Assembly (NCBI GenBank): GCA_015680685.1
Contig: MNCI01016055.1
Coordinates: 5,017 to 31,369 of the forward strand
Direction of reading: 5' to 3'
DNA length: 26,353 bases
From: Gnetum montanum
Taxonomy: Eukaryota; Streptophyta; Gnetopsida; Gnetales; Gnetaceae
Positions 9,471 to 18,705 of the stretch are shown piece after piece. The notes beneath the pieces are model-generated. The model had not been told where the DNA came from, ran no database searches, and was given only the letters and a program-made list of their open reading frames with translations. The position numbers and the translations under genes are program-made. The stretch's first letter is position 1. Each line of letters opens with the position of its first letter.

Positions 9471-10209
9471 TTTTTGGGGAAGGTACCATGGTTTGATCTA
9501 GTCGGTTACATCATGCATGAGCATGACTGTATGGACGTTGGAGTGTTGTTGTTGTTGGCTTGGAGGCTGCTCTGGTGGTGGAGTAGTGGAGGCACTTGTA
9601 GGTTCACAGGCATTGGCCACAGGTGTATGCGAGGGTATGTTTAAATTATTGGATCAGAGAAAGGGACGTTTTTGTGGCTTGGGTTCTAGTCCACTTGGCT
9701 GAGGTTTCGGTTGTAAGTTAACAACCCTCGTAGCATGTCATTGCTGCAGCTGTGGCGGTATCTCTCCCTGCATTGATGGAGTAGGTGGCAGCTAAGTGGG
9801 ATGTGGTGGAGGAGTGGCAAGAGAAGGTGATGGAAGATAGAAGAGATGTGGGTTTTCCCCCAGGGTGATGGAGATTGAGGACGAAAATACTCCGAGGGGT
9901 GATAATGACTTTGAAAGGTCGCATGGCTGGAAGAGTCCCTTGGAGCGAGTGGTTGCTAAACATAGTACCCATAGGGATCTGGCTATTTGTAAGAGTACTG
10001 CTACCTAGGAGATGGCATCCCCAATGTTTGTTGGTGCTGCCACTGTTGGAAGTATTCATACGATTGCAGTGGCACTCCACTTTGATAGTATCCATGCTGC
10101 TGCTGGTGGAACTGCCTAGAATTGCCTTGTGGATAAGGAAACCTTTGGGGTGTTTGCCGTTGTGCTAAGCGATGGTTCAATGTGTACACCTAAGACTCTT
10201 GAAGATGTG
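9471..10209 (-). pseudogene. Pro/Gln-rich linker between Gag and protease
   Basis: Minus-strand frames here are rich in Gln, Pro, His, Tyr and Ser (for example QFHQQQHGYYQSG and YEYFQQWQHQQ at 10,189-10,001, PPPEQPPSQQQQH near 9550), with several stops. It joins the zinc knuckle to the protease. Low-complexity linkers of this kind are common at the end of plant Gag; no domain is recognised. Confidence 0.55.
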
Positions 10210-11428
10210 ACACCATAGGACAACATCCCTTAGGATGTTCATATTGGCATATGCCACATTCATCTTCCTCCTCGGTGTTAGAGTCTACAACCTACTTTGC
10301 TATAGCAACCTTGCCCTTTCCCTTATATTGGGCACGTTCAGCTTCCTTCTTCCTATGCCGATCAGAGTCATTACCTTGTGCTCTAGACTCCTCTATGATT
10401 TTCAACACGCTTTGGACCTTTTCGTTCAAAGAGTCCCACATCTTATCCACCTTTATCAAAATTTTACATGTGAAATTTTGTAACGGCAAGGTCTTTTGGT
10501 TTACCATTGCTTCTAGCGATGATTCTTCCTCCTCATCACAAAAATAGAATTTCTTTTTTTTTAGGGAAGGGTCTTGGTTGAATTCTTCTATACTCTCCTT
10601 TTTTCTAAGTTCTCATTCCTCCTTGGCCACCTATTCAATGAGGCATTGCAATTGATGGACCCTTAGCTTTGATAATTGCCCCTAGGTGTACATGCCAAGG
10701 GCCTTTTGCATTTAAAAACGGAGCCCATCAATGATGTGGTGAAGCTATGCCCGCTGAGAGTAACCATGACCAGGGCATCGATGCAACAACGAGTAGTACC
10801 TGCTTATGGTAGCATCCAAGGGTTCATGATTCCCTTGTTTCTAGCCTTGGATCTATCGTCTCAGGTTCGCCACTCTGGAGTATATTTGATATTTATCATT
10901 GAAAATTTCAAGCATTGTACTCCATCTTTTGATTGATTCTAGCTCCAAGGATCGGTACCAGCTTTCAACTTCTTTGATGAGTGTGCGAGGGAATAGCTTC
11001 AGCTTCTGCCAATCATTGTCAATTTTTTGCAGGGCGCAGGCATCATGGAATGCCTGTAGGTGAGTCTGCAGATCATAGTTGTATCTCCCTTCAAATCTGG
11101 AGATGTTGTTCATATCAACATGCTTGATCCAGCTATCCTTCATGTGCCTACTAGGGATTTGAACTACCTCAGAGATTTGGAGCATACTCCAGGTAGCCAA
11201 CAATGGCTCATCTGAATCATAGTCCTGTTGGGGACCATGATGTATGTGACGATTCCAGCTATCCCTCCTTTCATGTCGGCAAGCATCACATGATGGTTCG
11301 CATGTCTGCTTATGTTTCTCCTTCTGATCCTTTCGAACCATTTTTCCCCTATCCTTTTGCTTCCTCCTACCTTGGTTATGATCAAAGCTTGAGTTGGATG
11401 AAGGAGAAGGAGAGCGAGAGGATGGACA
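10210..11428 (-). pseudogene. Gag remnant of the minus-strand element
   Basis: The best piece is a 162-codon open frame (11,341-10,853). A basic, His-rich start is followed by MLQISEVVQIPSRHMKDSW, RFEGRYNYDLQTHLQAFHD, and LKLFPRTLIKEVESWYRSL, which resembles the core of the plant retrotransposon gag domain (capsid). A separate frame at 10,507-10,292 has KVDKMWDSLNEKVQSVLKI and a Lys/Arg-rich tail, and leads to a zinc knuckle at 10,258-10,212. The plus copy aligns along the whole length. Upstream of 11,341 a Ser/Pro-rich stretch (CPSSRSPSPSSNSSFDH) still matches the plus copy in kind, and homology then stops. Gag would form the particle that packages element RNA. Confidence 0.8.
10212..10258 (-). 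other. Gag zinc knuckle (CX2CX3HX3C)
   Basis: The frame reads CGICQYEHPKGCCPM. Spacing is C-x2-C-x3-H-x3-C, one shorter than the retroviral CX2CX4HX4C in two places. The plus-strand copy (21,501-21,545) has CDIC, a stop, then YEHPKGCCPM with identical spacing, so this is the family form and not damage. Confidence 0.7.
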
Positions 11429-12267
11429 AAAGAAATATATACATAATTTTAAAAGCTAATCCTGTGCTGTGAAGGCTGCTAATCCTGCTATTGCTATTGC
11501 TGCTGCTTTTACATCGTTTTGCTCTGAATGCTGCTAATGCTGCTGCTTTTGCATTGTTCTCCACGGCCATTGCTCCTGGTTTTGCATCGCACTCTCCACA
11601 GCCATAGATCGGTCATCACACAAAAACTTTGTGTAGTAAGTCACTGCTTCTGCAACAAGCACTCCTCCTCCCTCTTCAAAATGGGCTAAACTGTAGATTT
11701 AGAGACCATTTTTGTATATTATCTCTTCATTGATCTTTCTTTACTGAGATTTTTTTCTGAGTCAGAGTTTTTTATTCTGACAAAATAAGGTCTCATTCTT
11801 AAAGTCCATCTCTTCAAAGTTAATATAATAAGCTTGTCTTTAGCCTTTCTCTATTCCTATTTCAAGGAGGCAGCAAATCCTTCAATTCATATAACTAATC
11901 TCGGATCTTGCCTCATGTTAGATGAAAAAGCGGGTGCAGAGTCTTGCATTGTTTTCAACTTATCTTTAGAGATTTTATTTGATTATTAACATGCAATGAT
12001 GAATCTGCGTTTATTATTGGTCTGAGACTCTGCGGAGAATTTAGAATGTTGTTCACTTGTTCTGCCACTACCTTTTTGTCACCCTCTGTCTAAATATTTA
12101 TTTTTTAAATAAATTCTTTTACAACTTCTGTCTAAGTTTATTGATGAGTAATTGTTCTGAGATACCAATAAATAAAAATATTGTAAAATTTTTTATATAA
12201 AAATCATTGTATTGTATTACATTTTAAATTGTTGTTATATGAACAAAGAAATATACACATAATTTTA
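11429..12267. repeat. AT-rich segment bounded by a 23-bp direct repeat
   Basis: The 23-bp word starting AAAGAAATATA and ending ACATAATTTTA is present at 11,429-11,451 and 12,245-12,267 with one T/C difference. Between them lie a GCT/GCTATT-rich stretch (about 11,465-11,570) and some 650 bp of AT-rich DNA with no gene I can support. The left copy sits exactly where gag homology of the element ends. It could be a long target-site duplication or a duplication at a rearrangement. Confidence 0.5.
11465..11570. repeat. GCT-type imperfect triplet repeat
   Basis: Words GCTGCTAAT, GCTATTGCT and GCTGCTGCTTTTGCAT recur irregularly in about 100 bp. On the minus strand it reads as an Ala-rich open frame (AAALAAFRAKR), which is probably only a by-product of the repeat. 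Confidence 0.6.
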
Positions 12268-12335
12268 CTAAAATATAAAAATTGCTGAAGTTAGTAGTTG
12301 GTTTTATATTTGAAAGCTTGTTTCTTTTTCGCAAC

Positions 12336-12779
12336 CTAATTTTTTGTGGTTTCCAGTGCATTGCCGTTGCCGTAACTATTGTCTTGGTAGCCTTCCCTGC
12401 GAATGTCTCCCCAACCACCTTTTCCGTGCTGAAAAACACCATTAGGTGTCCAAGCCCATATGCTGCCATTGTGTAAGTTGGAGTTGGTGTCCTGCCCTTC
12501 GCTGCCATATTTTGCCGCAAATTTTTGCACATCCTGGCCTTGTATAGGATCACGTCTGATGGATTTCTCAGCGCCGAGTGCGTGCAGAGCCCCTTCGGCT
12601 GGTGCCTTCTTCGCTTGCCGTAATGTGCTGTAAAATCAGGGACTGACAAAAGTTTCATCGGTAAAACTTACCATTGCTTTGAACTCAGGTAAATGGTCTA
12701 GCCCGTCCTAAATGCAGTAATACGAAGGCAAGTTGTAGCTGCATTTCTGTGCCAGCTCTTGCAATTGATTCTTAAATAT
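12336..12779 (-). pseudogene. DRB-type double-stranded RNA-binding protein pseudogene
   Basis: One minus-strand frame reads FKNQLQELAQKCSYNLPSYY, then CI-stop-DGLDHLPEFKAMVSFTDE, TFVSP-stop and YSTLRQAKKAPAEGALHALG. That is a complete dsRNA-binding domain (about 69 codons, 12,779-12,573) of the plant DRB/HYL1 family, whose members start with this K-N-x-L-Q-E-L-A-Q segment and help Dicer-like enzymes in small-RNA pathways. The codon at the usual start Met is ATA (12,779-12,777), fitting ATG with a G-to-A change. Stops are TAG at 12,710-12,708 and TGA at 12,638-12,636. The frame runs on to 12,336 with a Gly/Asn/Trp-rich tail (GSIWAWTPNGVFQHGKGGWG) that I do not recognise; the second dsRNA-binding domain usual in DRB proteins is absent. 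It is a dead gene or gene fragment. It has no visible intron in the domain, so a retrocopy is possible. Confidence 0.8.
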
Positions 12780-13450
12780 CCTACCCGCCCGCCGCAATTT
12801 TAAAACTTGGAAGCAGTAAATGGGAGAATTTAAGGTAGACTTCACAAAATTCATGAGTTAAGACCGGATGCTCACAAAATTCTTCCGTTATAATGCCAAT
12901 ATATTTCTGTGAATGATGCCGATGCTCTGTTGTGTCAGCCATTATCAACGTCTCCTCGGCAACTGCGTTGATTACTCCCTCACTGGTTTGTGACTTTGGA
13001 ATTAGAATATTCCCAAAACCGTGAATGTTACTTTTACAGGGCACCCATTCCGTCGAGTCTTACTATTAAATTTCTGGAGACTGCCATGCAACCCGTGGCG
13101 ATATTTTAGGTAGCTTTGTTAGAGCATTATTTGCATTTCTTGTTGTCTTTCCCTGCGTGTCCAAACGGAAATTGCCATAAACTGAGGATAGCATGTCTCG
13201 ATAGTTTCAATTCGGCCATCATATAATTCCGTCGGCCTCAACAGTGCCAACCTCAGCAGGTCTCGCGTCTTTCCTTTTACCATTACTCTCTTCCAGCGTG
13301 CAGTGCATGCAGCATGTGGTGCTCAAAGGGAAAGCAACAACGGTGCCACGTGCATGCAGCATGCTGGATTTTCTACATGTCTTTGCTGCCTTGGCGGGCA
13401 TCCAGCACGTTAGATCGTTGCTGTGTTGGGCTGCCGTTGTGTAGCCTTGG
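12780..13450 (-). other. CpG-rich sequence upstream of the DRB pseudogene
   Basis: One minus-strand frame (13,401-12,781) has only a handful of stops in about 200 codons and includes an open piece of 87 codons (TLIMADTTEHRHHSQKYI). I recognise no family. Together with the pseudogene, about 12,340-13,450 holds some 45 CpG by eye, far more than the retrotransposons on either side. It may be the former 5' region of the DRB gene or another exon. Confidence 0.35.
13303..13363. promoter_or_regulatory. Two RY motifs and a G-box
   Basis: The word GTGCATGCAGCATG appears at 13,303-13,316 and 13,350-13,363. Each contains TGCATGCA, the RY element bound by B3 factors of the ABI3/FUS3/LEC2 type. The second overlaps CACGTG (13,347-13,352), a G-box. 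They lie some 530-580 bp upstream of the DRB pseudogene start, in promoter distance, but function is only inferred. Confidence 0.35.
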
Positions 13451-13510
13451 CTCTTTGGCCTTACTTTCTATTTCTTTTGTCATTTATGGAGTTAGCCAGC
13501 AGCTTTGTGG

Positions 13511-13537
13511 ATTATTTTATTTTATAAATAAAATAAT
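13511..13537. repeat. Perfect AT-only inverted repeat
   Basis: Arms of 12 bp (ATTATTTTATTT and its inverse) surround a 3-bp centre. It is all A and T, so it could arise by chance or by slippage; no element ends are seen beside it. Confidence 0.6.
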
Positions 13538-13870
13538 AAAAGCAAGAATGACGTTTAATATTCTCTGCAATTTGGCTGTCACTTTTTTAGTTTTATGGGC
13601 AGGCTGCATTTGGAAGCTGAAAAGGGAGAACTTGAGGAGATCTGTCCAAATAAAATCCGATCAGTCAGATGCAAAAGGGAGGGGGATTTAACTTTCAGCT
13701 AGCCACAGTGGGGAAGTACCAGCAGTCTTCTCTTTGAATTCATTACGAACCTATTTTGAGTGGTGCTTCTAGAAGGCATTCAAAGAGGATCTATGAGTGC
13801 ATGAAGAACCAAAGGTGTAGACTTGTTGGAGTAGGTGTGCTTCTCGAAGCATCGCCAAACAAGTAGGCAC

Positions 13871-13875
13871 CAAAG
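13871..13875. repeat. Target-site duplication CAAAG, left
   Basis: It is identical to 17,428-17,432 and directly touches the TGTTGA end of the left LTR. Five base pairs is the usual size made by LTR-retrotransposon integrases. Confidence 0.9.
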
Positions 13876-15112
13876 TGTTGAGGCCAACCTCACCCATGCT
13901 AGGCATAGAGCCTTGACCAACAATAATTAGTTCTTTATTTTATTTATAATTCGAGCATTACTAAATTTAAGCAGATAATTAAGAATAGTACCATCATAAA
14001 TATAGGTAAGTGTCAGATAACAACCATCCAATGCTTGCCTGGAGCCATGTTTGAACAAGTTTAATATCACAAAAAAATCAAAAAATAAATAAATAAAAAT
14101 CTCGACATAAACCATAAAACTTAAGGCTTATTTTTTTTTGCTCATTTTCTTATTTCAATTTTACCGCAGTTGGCGGTTTAGGGTTAGGGTTTCTTTCACA
14201 GGGCTGCTATAAAGAGGAGTAGGAATTGGCAACAAGGGAGGGACTGGTGGCCAATCTTTCTTTTTGAAACTGTAGTGGCTGGCAGCGCATATCCATCAGT
14301 AGCCGCTGTTTTATTTTGTTCTTCTGTTTGCCTCTTGTTGCTCTGAGTGATGCACATCTGACATCAATGCACCTGTAGATGATGGCCTTCTCTCTGGACG
14401 TTGGGGTAAGGCAAATGCCTGTGATCACGAATAACATAACGAACAGCTGCAACCACACCCAAATCTCAACGACATACAGCAATATCAAAAACGTTTGGCA
14501 TTATCAATTACAGATATTCAATATTTTCAGCATTCCAAAACGTGTTATCAGTACATTGTGCCATATATCACTTTATGCATTAATTTTAAACCTTTTTTTT
14601 AAATGCTTAAACTTTCATTATTTTATAATTCAAAGCAGTAGCATTCCTTTGTGTTTTTCCACTTTCAGATCCACAAATCCTTAGATACTAATTTATTGCA
14701 ATTTTCAACTTGTAAACCATTTTCAATTGGGAAACTCCCTATGGTCCCTGTTGCATTGTTCTGTTTCATTACATTGCCCTTATAACTATAGTTTTCTTGT
14801 CTGCATTTGCAGCACAATAGTAAGTATAAGTTTATGCTTACGTGCAATCTGCTTGTTAAAATTTGGTAACTGCGTCTACTGCCAATGATGTGCCCTTTTC
14901 TGATGTAGTTTAAATTGTATAAGCATTTTAATTCCAGATTACTTTGAAATAGTTAAGTTTCATTATTATTATTATTATTATTATTGTCACATGGCCCTTT
15001 TCAGCTGAGACTATTCTTTGGTTTTCGTACCCATACGAGAGGCGCCCTAGGCGATCGTTTCTTAAAACGAGTTTTCACAAGTGTTCGTGTATCCAAAATT
15101 TATGCATCAACA
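13876..15112 (+). mobile_element. 5' LTR of the LARD-like element
   Basis: It carries a telo-box (14,177-14,192), a TATA box 15 nt later (14,208-14,213), an ATT triplet run (14,962-14,985) and ends GCATCAACA. Compared with the 3' LTR it lacks about 20-25 bp before the telo-box and has about 20 bp more near 14,812-14,833. Confidence 0.92.
14177..14213 (+). promoter_or_regulatory. Telo-box and TATA box in the 5' LTR promoter
   Basis: TTTAGGGTTAGGGTTT, which includes plant telomere repeats and the telo-box AAACCCTAA on the other strand, is followed after 15 nt by TATAAA. The same arrangement with the same spacing is at 16,512-16,548. Telo-boxes are known in promoters of plant translation-related genes and bind TRB/PUR-type factors; use by this LTR is inference. 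Confidence 0.65.
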
Positions 15113-15117
15113 CCTTT

Positions 15118-15135
15118 TGACGCTAGAAGCAGGAC
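15118..15135 (+). other. Candidate primer-binding site
   Basis: Five bases after the LTR end the sequence reads TGACGCTAGAAGCAGGAC. Primer-binding sites begin TGG because tRNAs end in CCA, and one G-to-A change would give TGA here. I do not assign a tRNA. Confidence 0.4.
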
Positions 15136-15483
15136 AGTTTCTCAACCTTTTCTTTATTTTCCTTTTATGTTTCTTTTTTTTAAAAAAAATTATTATCATT
15201 TCTTTTACTGTTTGTTTTATTTTTGCCTCCCTATTTTTAGTTTTATTGCTCTATTTTAGTTTTATTTTCAAATCTCCAAATTTATATTATAGCAATCCTT
15301 TTTTTCAATTTATTTTTCTGAAATTTAATTGAGGTGGTTTAAATCATTTTACTTTTAGTTTACTTTTTTGAAATTTTGTAATTTCAAAATAAAAATGAAA
15401 ATATAGCATTCAAATGTTTTTTTCCATTTTCTTTAATTCTCACAGTTTATTAGCATTTTACATTTCCTATTATTTTTCGTTCT

Positions 15484-15786
15484 ATGAGTGACTCTTCTTA
15501 CAGAACATCTCAACAAAGAACTCATACTCCTACCCCTAGTCAATTAGCTACTCGTCAATTTACTTTGAGAAAACAACGAGCTTCAATTTTTCTAAGTTCA
15601 ATTCCTAAGAAATCTTGGACTAAGATAGTAGCCCATCAACCCCTCGCTCCCTTGGTAAGAAACCCTTCTAATTTTAATAACTACCATGACATACCAAAAT
15701 CTCTTTAAAACATAAACCTGTTCTTTGATCCTACAACCGCAAAAAGAAAAAGACCCAAGGAAAAATCTGAAAGTTGTGGCTTATTA
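15484..15786 (+). pseudogene. Short gag-like ORF remnant in the LARD-like element
   Basis: A 74-codon open frame (15,484-15,708) is rich in Ser, Thr, Gln, Pro and basic residues (TSQQRTHTPTPSQLATRQFT, FLSSIPKKSW). After one stop the same frame continues with FFDPTTAKRKRPKEKSE to about 15,786. The position and basic character suggest the N-terminal end of a former gag, but no capsid or zinc-knuckle motif is present, and it does not resemble the gag of the two large elements. Confidence 0.35.
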
Positions 15787-15904
15787 TGATCTAACATAAG
15801 CTTTAGCTCATCCTCCTCATTAAATTTTGTATAAGTCGCTTGCTCAAAATAGTCTACATACTTTTACTGTTACCTTGTGAGAATATTGAGAATGAGAGCT
15901 TAAG

Positions 15905-15922
15905 CATATATATATATATATA
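15905..15922. repeat. AT dinucleotide microsatellite
   Basis: A run of nine TA units, followed by imperfect TATATAT words to about 15,938. Confidence 0.85.
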
Positions 15923-16163
15923 ATTATACATATATATCTATAGACCTGAGTTAAAATAACAATAACTTATATATTTAGATTTTAATGGTTGTTTGAATGG
16001 GGGGTGTCGGTGTCTCTTTTGATTATTTGGTTATTTTGATCATGTTTAGAACATTATAATTTACTTTCAAGTTTGCATTTATGGTTTCATGTTGTTTTGT
16101 TTCCCCATCCGTTGCATTCTCATTCAAAAGTTTATGGTCCTTGCACTTGCATACAATCTGTAG

Positions 16164-16171
16164 TTTGGGGG
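16164..16171 (+). other. Polypurine tract of the LARD-like element
   Basis: TTTGGGGG lies 5 bp before the 3' LTR. It is short but is in the right place for plus-strand priming. Confidence 0.5.
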
Positions 16172-16176
16172 CTAAG

Positions 16177-17427
16177 TGTTGAGGCCAACCTCATCCATGC
16201 TAGGCATAGGGCGTTGACCAGTAGTAACTAGTACTTTATTTTATTTATAATCTGAGCATTACTAAATTTAAGCATCAAATAATTAAGAACAGTACCATCA
16301 TAAATATAGGTAAGTGTTAGATAACAACCCTCCCATGCTTACCTGGAGCCATACTTGAACAAGTTTAATATCACAAAAAAATCAAAAAATAAAAATAAAA
16401 ATATAAAAAAAATCTCGACATAAACCATAAAAATTAAGGCTTATTTTTTTTGCTCATTTTCTTATTTTAGTTTTAGCACGTTGCGGTTGACATGGCAAAG
16501 GCAGTTGGTGGTTTAGGGTTAGGGTTTCTTTCGCGGGGCCGCTATAAAGAGGGGCAGGAATTGGCAACAAGGGGGGGACTAGTGGCCAATCTTCCTTTCT
16601 GAAATGGTAGTAGCTGGCAGCGCATGTCCATTAGTAGCCACTGTTTTATTTTGTTCTTCTATCTGCCTCTTGTTGCTGTGAGCGGCGCACATCTGATAGC
16701 AACACACCTACAAACGGTGGTCGTCTCTCTAGATGCTAGGGTAACAGCAGACGCCTGTGATCACAAATAACGTGACGGACAGCTACAACCACACCTGCAT
16801 CTCAACGACATATAGCAATATCAAAAACATTTGGCATTTTCAATTACAAATATTCAATATTTTCAACATTTCCAAACATGTTACCGGTACATTGTGTCAT
16901 ATATCACTTTATGCATTAATTTTAAACCTTTTTTTTTAATGCTTAAACTTTCATTATTTTATAATCCAAAGCAGTAGCATTCCTTTGTTTTTTTCCACTT
17001 TCAGATCCACAAATCCTTAGATACTAATATATTGCAATTTTTTACTTGTAAACCGTTTTCAATCAGGAAACTCCCTATGGTCCCTGTTGCATTGTTCTGT
17101 TTCGTTGCGTTGCCCTTATAAGTATAGTTTTCTTGTCTGCATTATATGTTTATGCTTATGTGCAATCTGCTTGTTAAAATTTGGTAACTGCGTCTACTAC
17201 CAACGATGTGCCCTTTTCTAATGTAGTTTAAATGGTATAAGCATTTTAATTCCAGATTACTTTGAAATAGTTAAGCTTCATTATTATTATTATTATTATT
17301 TTCATATGGCCCTTTCCAGCTGAGACTATTCCCAAGTTTTTATACCCATACAGGAGGCGCCCTAGGCGATAATCTCTTAAAACGAGTTTTCACAGGTGTT
17401 CACATGTCCAAAATTTACGCATCAACA
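16177..17427 (+). mobile_element. 3' LTR of the LARD-like element
   Basis: It begins TGTTGAGGCC and ends GCATCAACA, aligned to the 5' LTR through its whole length. It keeps the telo-box (16,512-16,527), the TATA box (16,543-16,548) and the ATT run (about 17,280-17,300). Confidence 0.92.
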
Positions 17428-17432
17428 CAAAG
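17428..17432. repeat. Target-site duplication CAAAG, right
   Basis: It is identical to 13,871-13,875 and directly follows the CATCAACA end of the right LTR. Confidence 0.9.
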
Positions 17433-17638
17433 GCTATCCTTTAGTCAATCAAACTAGCTCTCTAGATTGAGCTACGTCTTTTACTAAAATACCTTTTGCT
17501 TGATATTCTTATAACTAAGAACTATTGTCTATGTGTACATTTATTTCTAGATAAGCATTTGTTGTTTTATAGCTTACATGTCATTTTTCTATATCTTTAT
17601 TGAATAAATAGTCCAAAAAATGGTAGATGGAAGCACAT

Positions 17639-18435
17639 TGATGAATCATATTTTTCATACGGCTTGATATCAGATCCTTGATATCATGGCACAAGTTTCA
17701 ATATCATATATCTGAGATTGTGGGATGTGTTTTCACCTATAAATATTTGTGCAGTTTTATTTTGTAATCTTAAAGAACAGTTAGTGAGTGCCCACAGTGT
17801 GGATCAGAGTTAGTTGTACAACATCTTATTTGAGTGGTAATGTAGTTGGACACATTCCATGAATGTCTCATTGATTCTTATTCATTGCAGTACTTTGACA
17901 TAGATTAAATTTACTTTTAATGCAATTTATATTCCATGTACTTAGTTAATATTTACATTTCTATACATGTCAATGAATTGGCGGAATGAGTGCGACCAGT
18001 TTCAAGTGTAAACACACATTCGCTTGTTAATCCTAGTAGTGTTATTGCTTAGTTTACTCAATAGTGTAGCACTTGGTAATTCCAATAGTGGATACATGGG
18101 TTCAGGATGTGTATGAAAAGCTCAAAACCGATACTCATCACCTGTAAGATAGTTTAGACTTTATCTTTCCATTGTTAATTAGATTAAATAATTAATTTCT
18201 CTATTATCGTTAGGAGTAGCATAAAGCCAAAACAATATCAACAATCATATGCCTCACTTTGGACCAAACCATATGTGAAAAAGCTACCACTAGTTTAAGT
18301 GGAAAGACAACAAAGTACAATCAAAACATAATGATCTAGATGCCACAACTAGTCCTATCCATATAATTTGACTAGATTATGCATGAACACTTGTGATTTG
18401 TATGGTTGGGTGTAGGGGGTACTTGCTGCTCATCA
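17639..18435 (+). mobile_element. Type-A LTR, probably solo
   Basis: It starts TGATGAATCAT and ends GCTGCTCATCA, the same inverted termini as the type-B LTRs. Inside it has a TATA box (CTATAAATA, 17,737-17,745), a TTATTTGAG word and a long 3' half (about 18,000-18,435) that aligns with 19,190-19,612 of the type-B LTR. Flanks are CACAT on the left and GACAT on the right, which fits a 5-bp target duplication with one change. No coding sequence of its own lies beside it, so a solo LTR is the simplest view. The exact left end is uncertain. Confidence 0.5.
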
Positions 18436-18684
18436 GACATGATAAAAGATAACTTCATTGTTTGATTTTATTGCTTAATAAATGAAATATACAAGAGTAC
18501 ATTCTATATCGTGATCCTACCCAAGATTCGGCAAATCAAGCATTATATTAAAATTTTTTGGAAAATGTAGAAGGAAAAAAGCATTCCTATTCCTAGCAAG
18601 AGGCCTTAATTTAAAAGAAAATTATTTGTTAGTTGCTATTCCACATTAGTTACATGCACAATTAGTAAAGCATTAATGGGAACT
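18436..18684. other. AT-rich spacer between two LTRs
   Basis: About 250 bp without any gene or repeat that I recognise. It separates the probable solo LTR from the 5' LTR of the plus-strand element. Confidence 0.5.
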
Positions 18685-18705
18685 TGATGAGTCATTGTTG
18701 GTTGG

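Larger units (their letters stand above)
353..11428 (-). mobile_element. Degenerate Ty3/gypsy (Tat/Athila-like) retrotransposon, 5' end missing
   Basis: The minus strand carries, in order, gag, protease, RT, RNase H, integrase, a spacer, a second same-sense coding unit, a polypurine tract and a 3' LTR. Gag-protease-RT-RNaseH-integrase is the Ty3/gypsy order. The RT upstream region (a word like EYAFL, then CQHRIYLD, later WLNPKLK), the FMDDFS catalytic box and the extra ORF after pol all fit the Ogre/Tat/Athila group, and no chromodomain is seen. The coding frame is broken by many stops, often TAG where the second copy or the family has Gln. Homology to the plus-strand copy stops near 11,428 on the gag side, so the 5' LTR is lost, and the pol end is cut near 6065. 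Treating the coiled-coil unit and the LTR at 353-1202 as parts of this element is inference from orientation, order and the shared LTR type. Confidence 0.75.
13876..17427 (+). mobile_element. Complete non-autonomous LTR retrotransposon (LARD-like)
   Basis: Two direct repeats of 1,237 and 1,251 bp (TGTTGAGGCC...GCATCAACA) enclose 1,064 bp. The termini TGTTGA / TCAACA are inverted, and the element is flanked by an exact 5-bp duplication CAAAG (13,871-13,875 and 17,428-17,432). A candidate primer-binding site follows the first LTR and TTTGGGGG precedes the second. The inside lacks protease, RT and integrase, so it must have moved with enzymes of another element. Orientation is from the primer-binding site, polypurine tract and TATA box. 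LTR identity is roughly 85-90% by eye, so the insertion is old. The family is not one I can name. Confidence 0.92.

Noticed and set aside
9875-10168. 97-codon plus-strand open frame
   Set aside because: It is antisense to the Gln/Pro-rich linker, with Leu runs mirroring CAG/CAA codons.
12616-12671. A spliced intron in the DRB domain (GTAAGT ... TTTTACAG)
   Set aside because: The interval is only about 44 nt, too short for a plant intron, and the domain reads straight through in one frame, including conserved residues.
13314-13691. 125-codon plus-strand open frame with hydrophobic segments
   Set aside because: Half of it is antisense to the CpG-rich minus-strand frame and the rest covers the AT-only inverted repeat. 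No domain or homology is evident.
14379-14684. 101-codon open frame within the LARD LTR
   Set aside because: The equivalent in the other LTR (16,757-16,939) is shorter and the two differ by frame-breaking changes; no motif is present.
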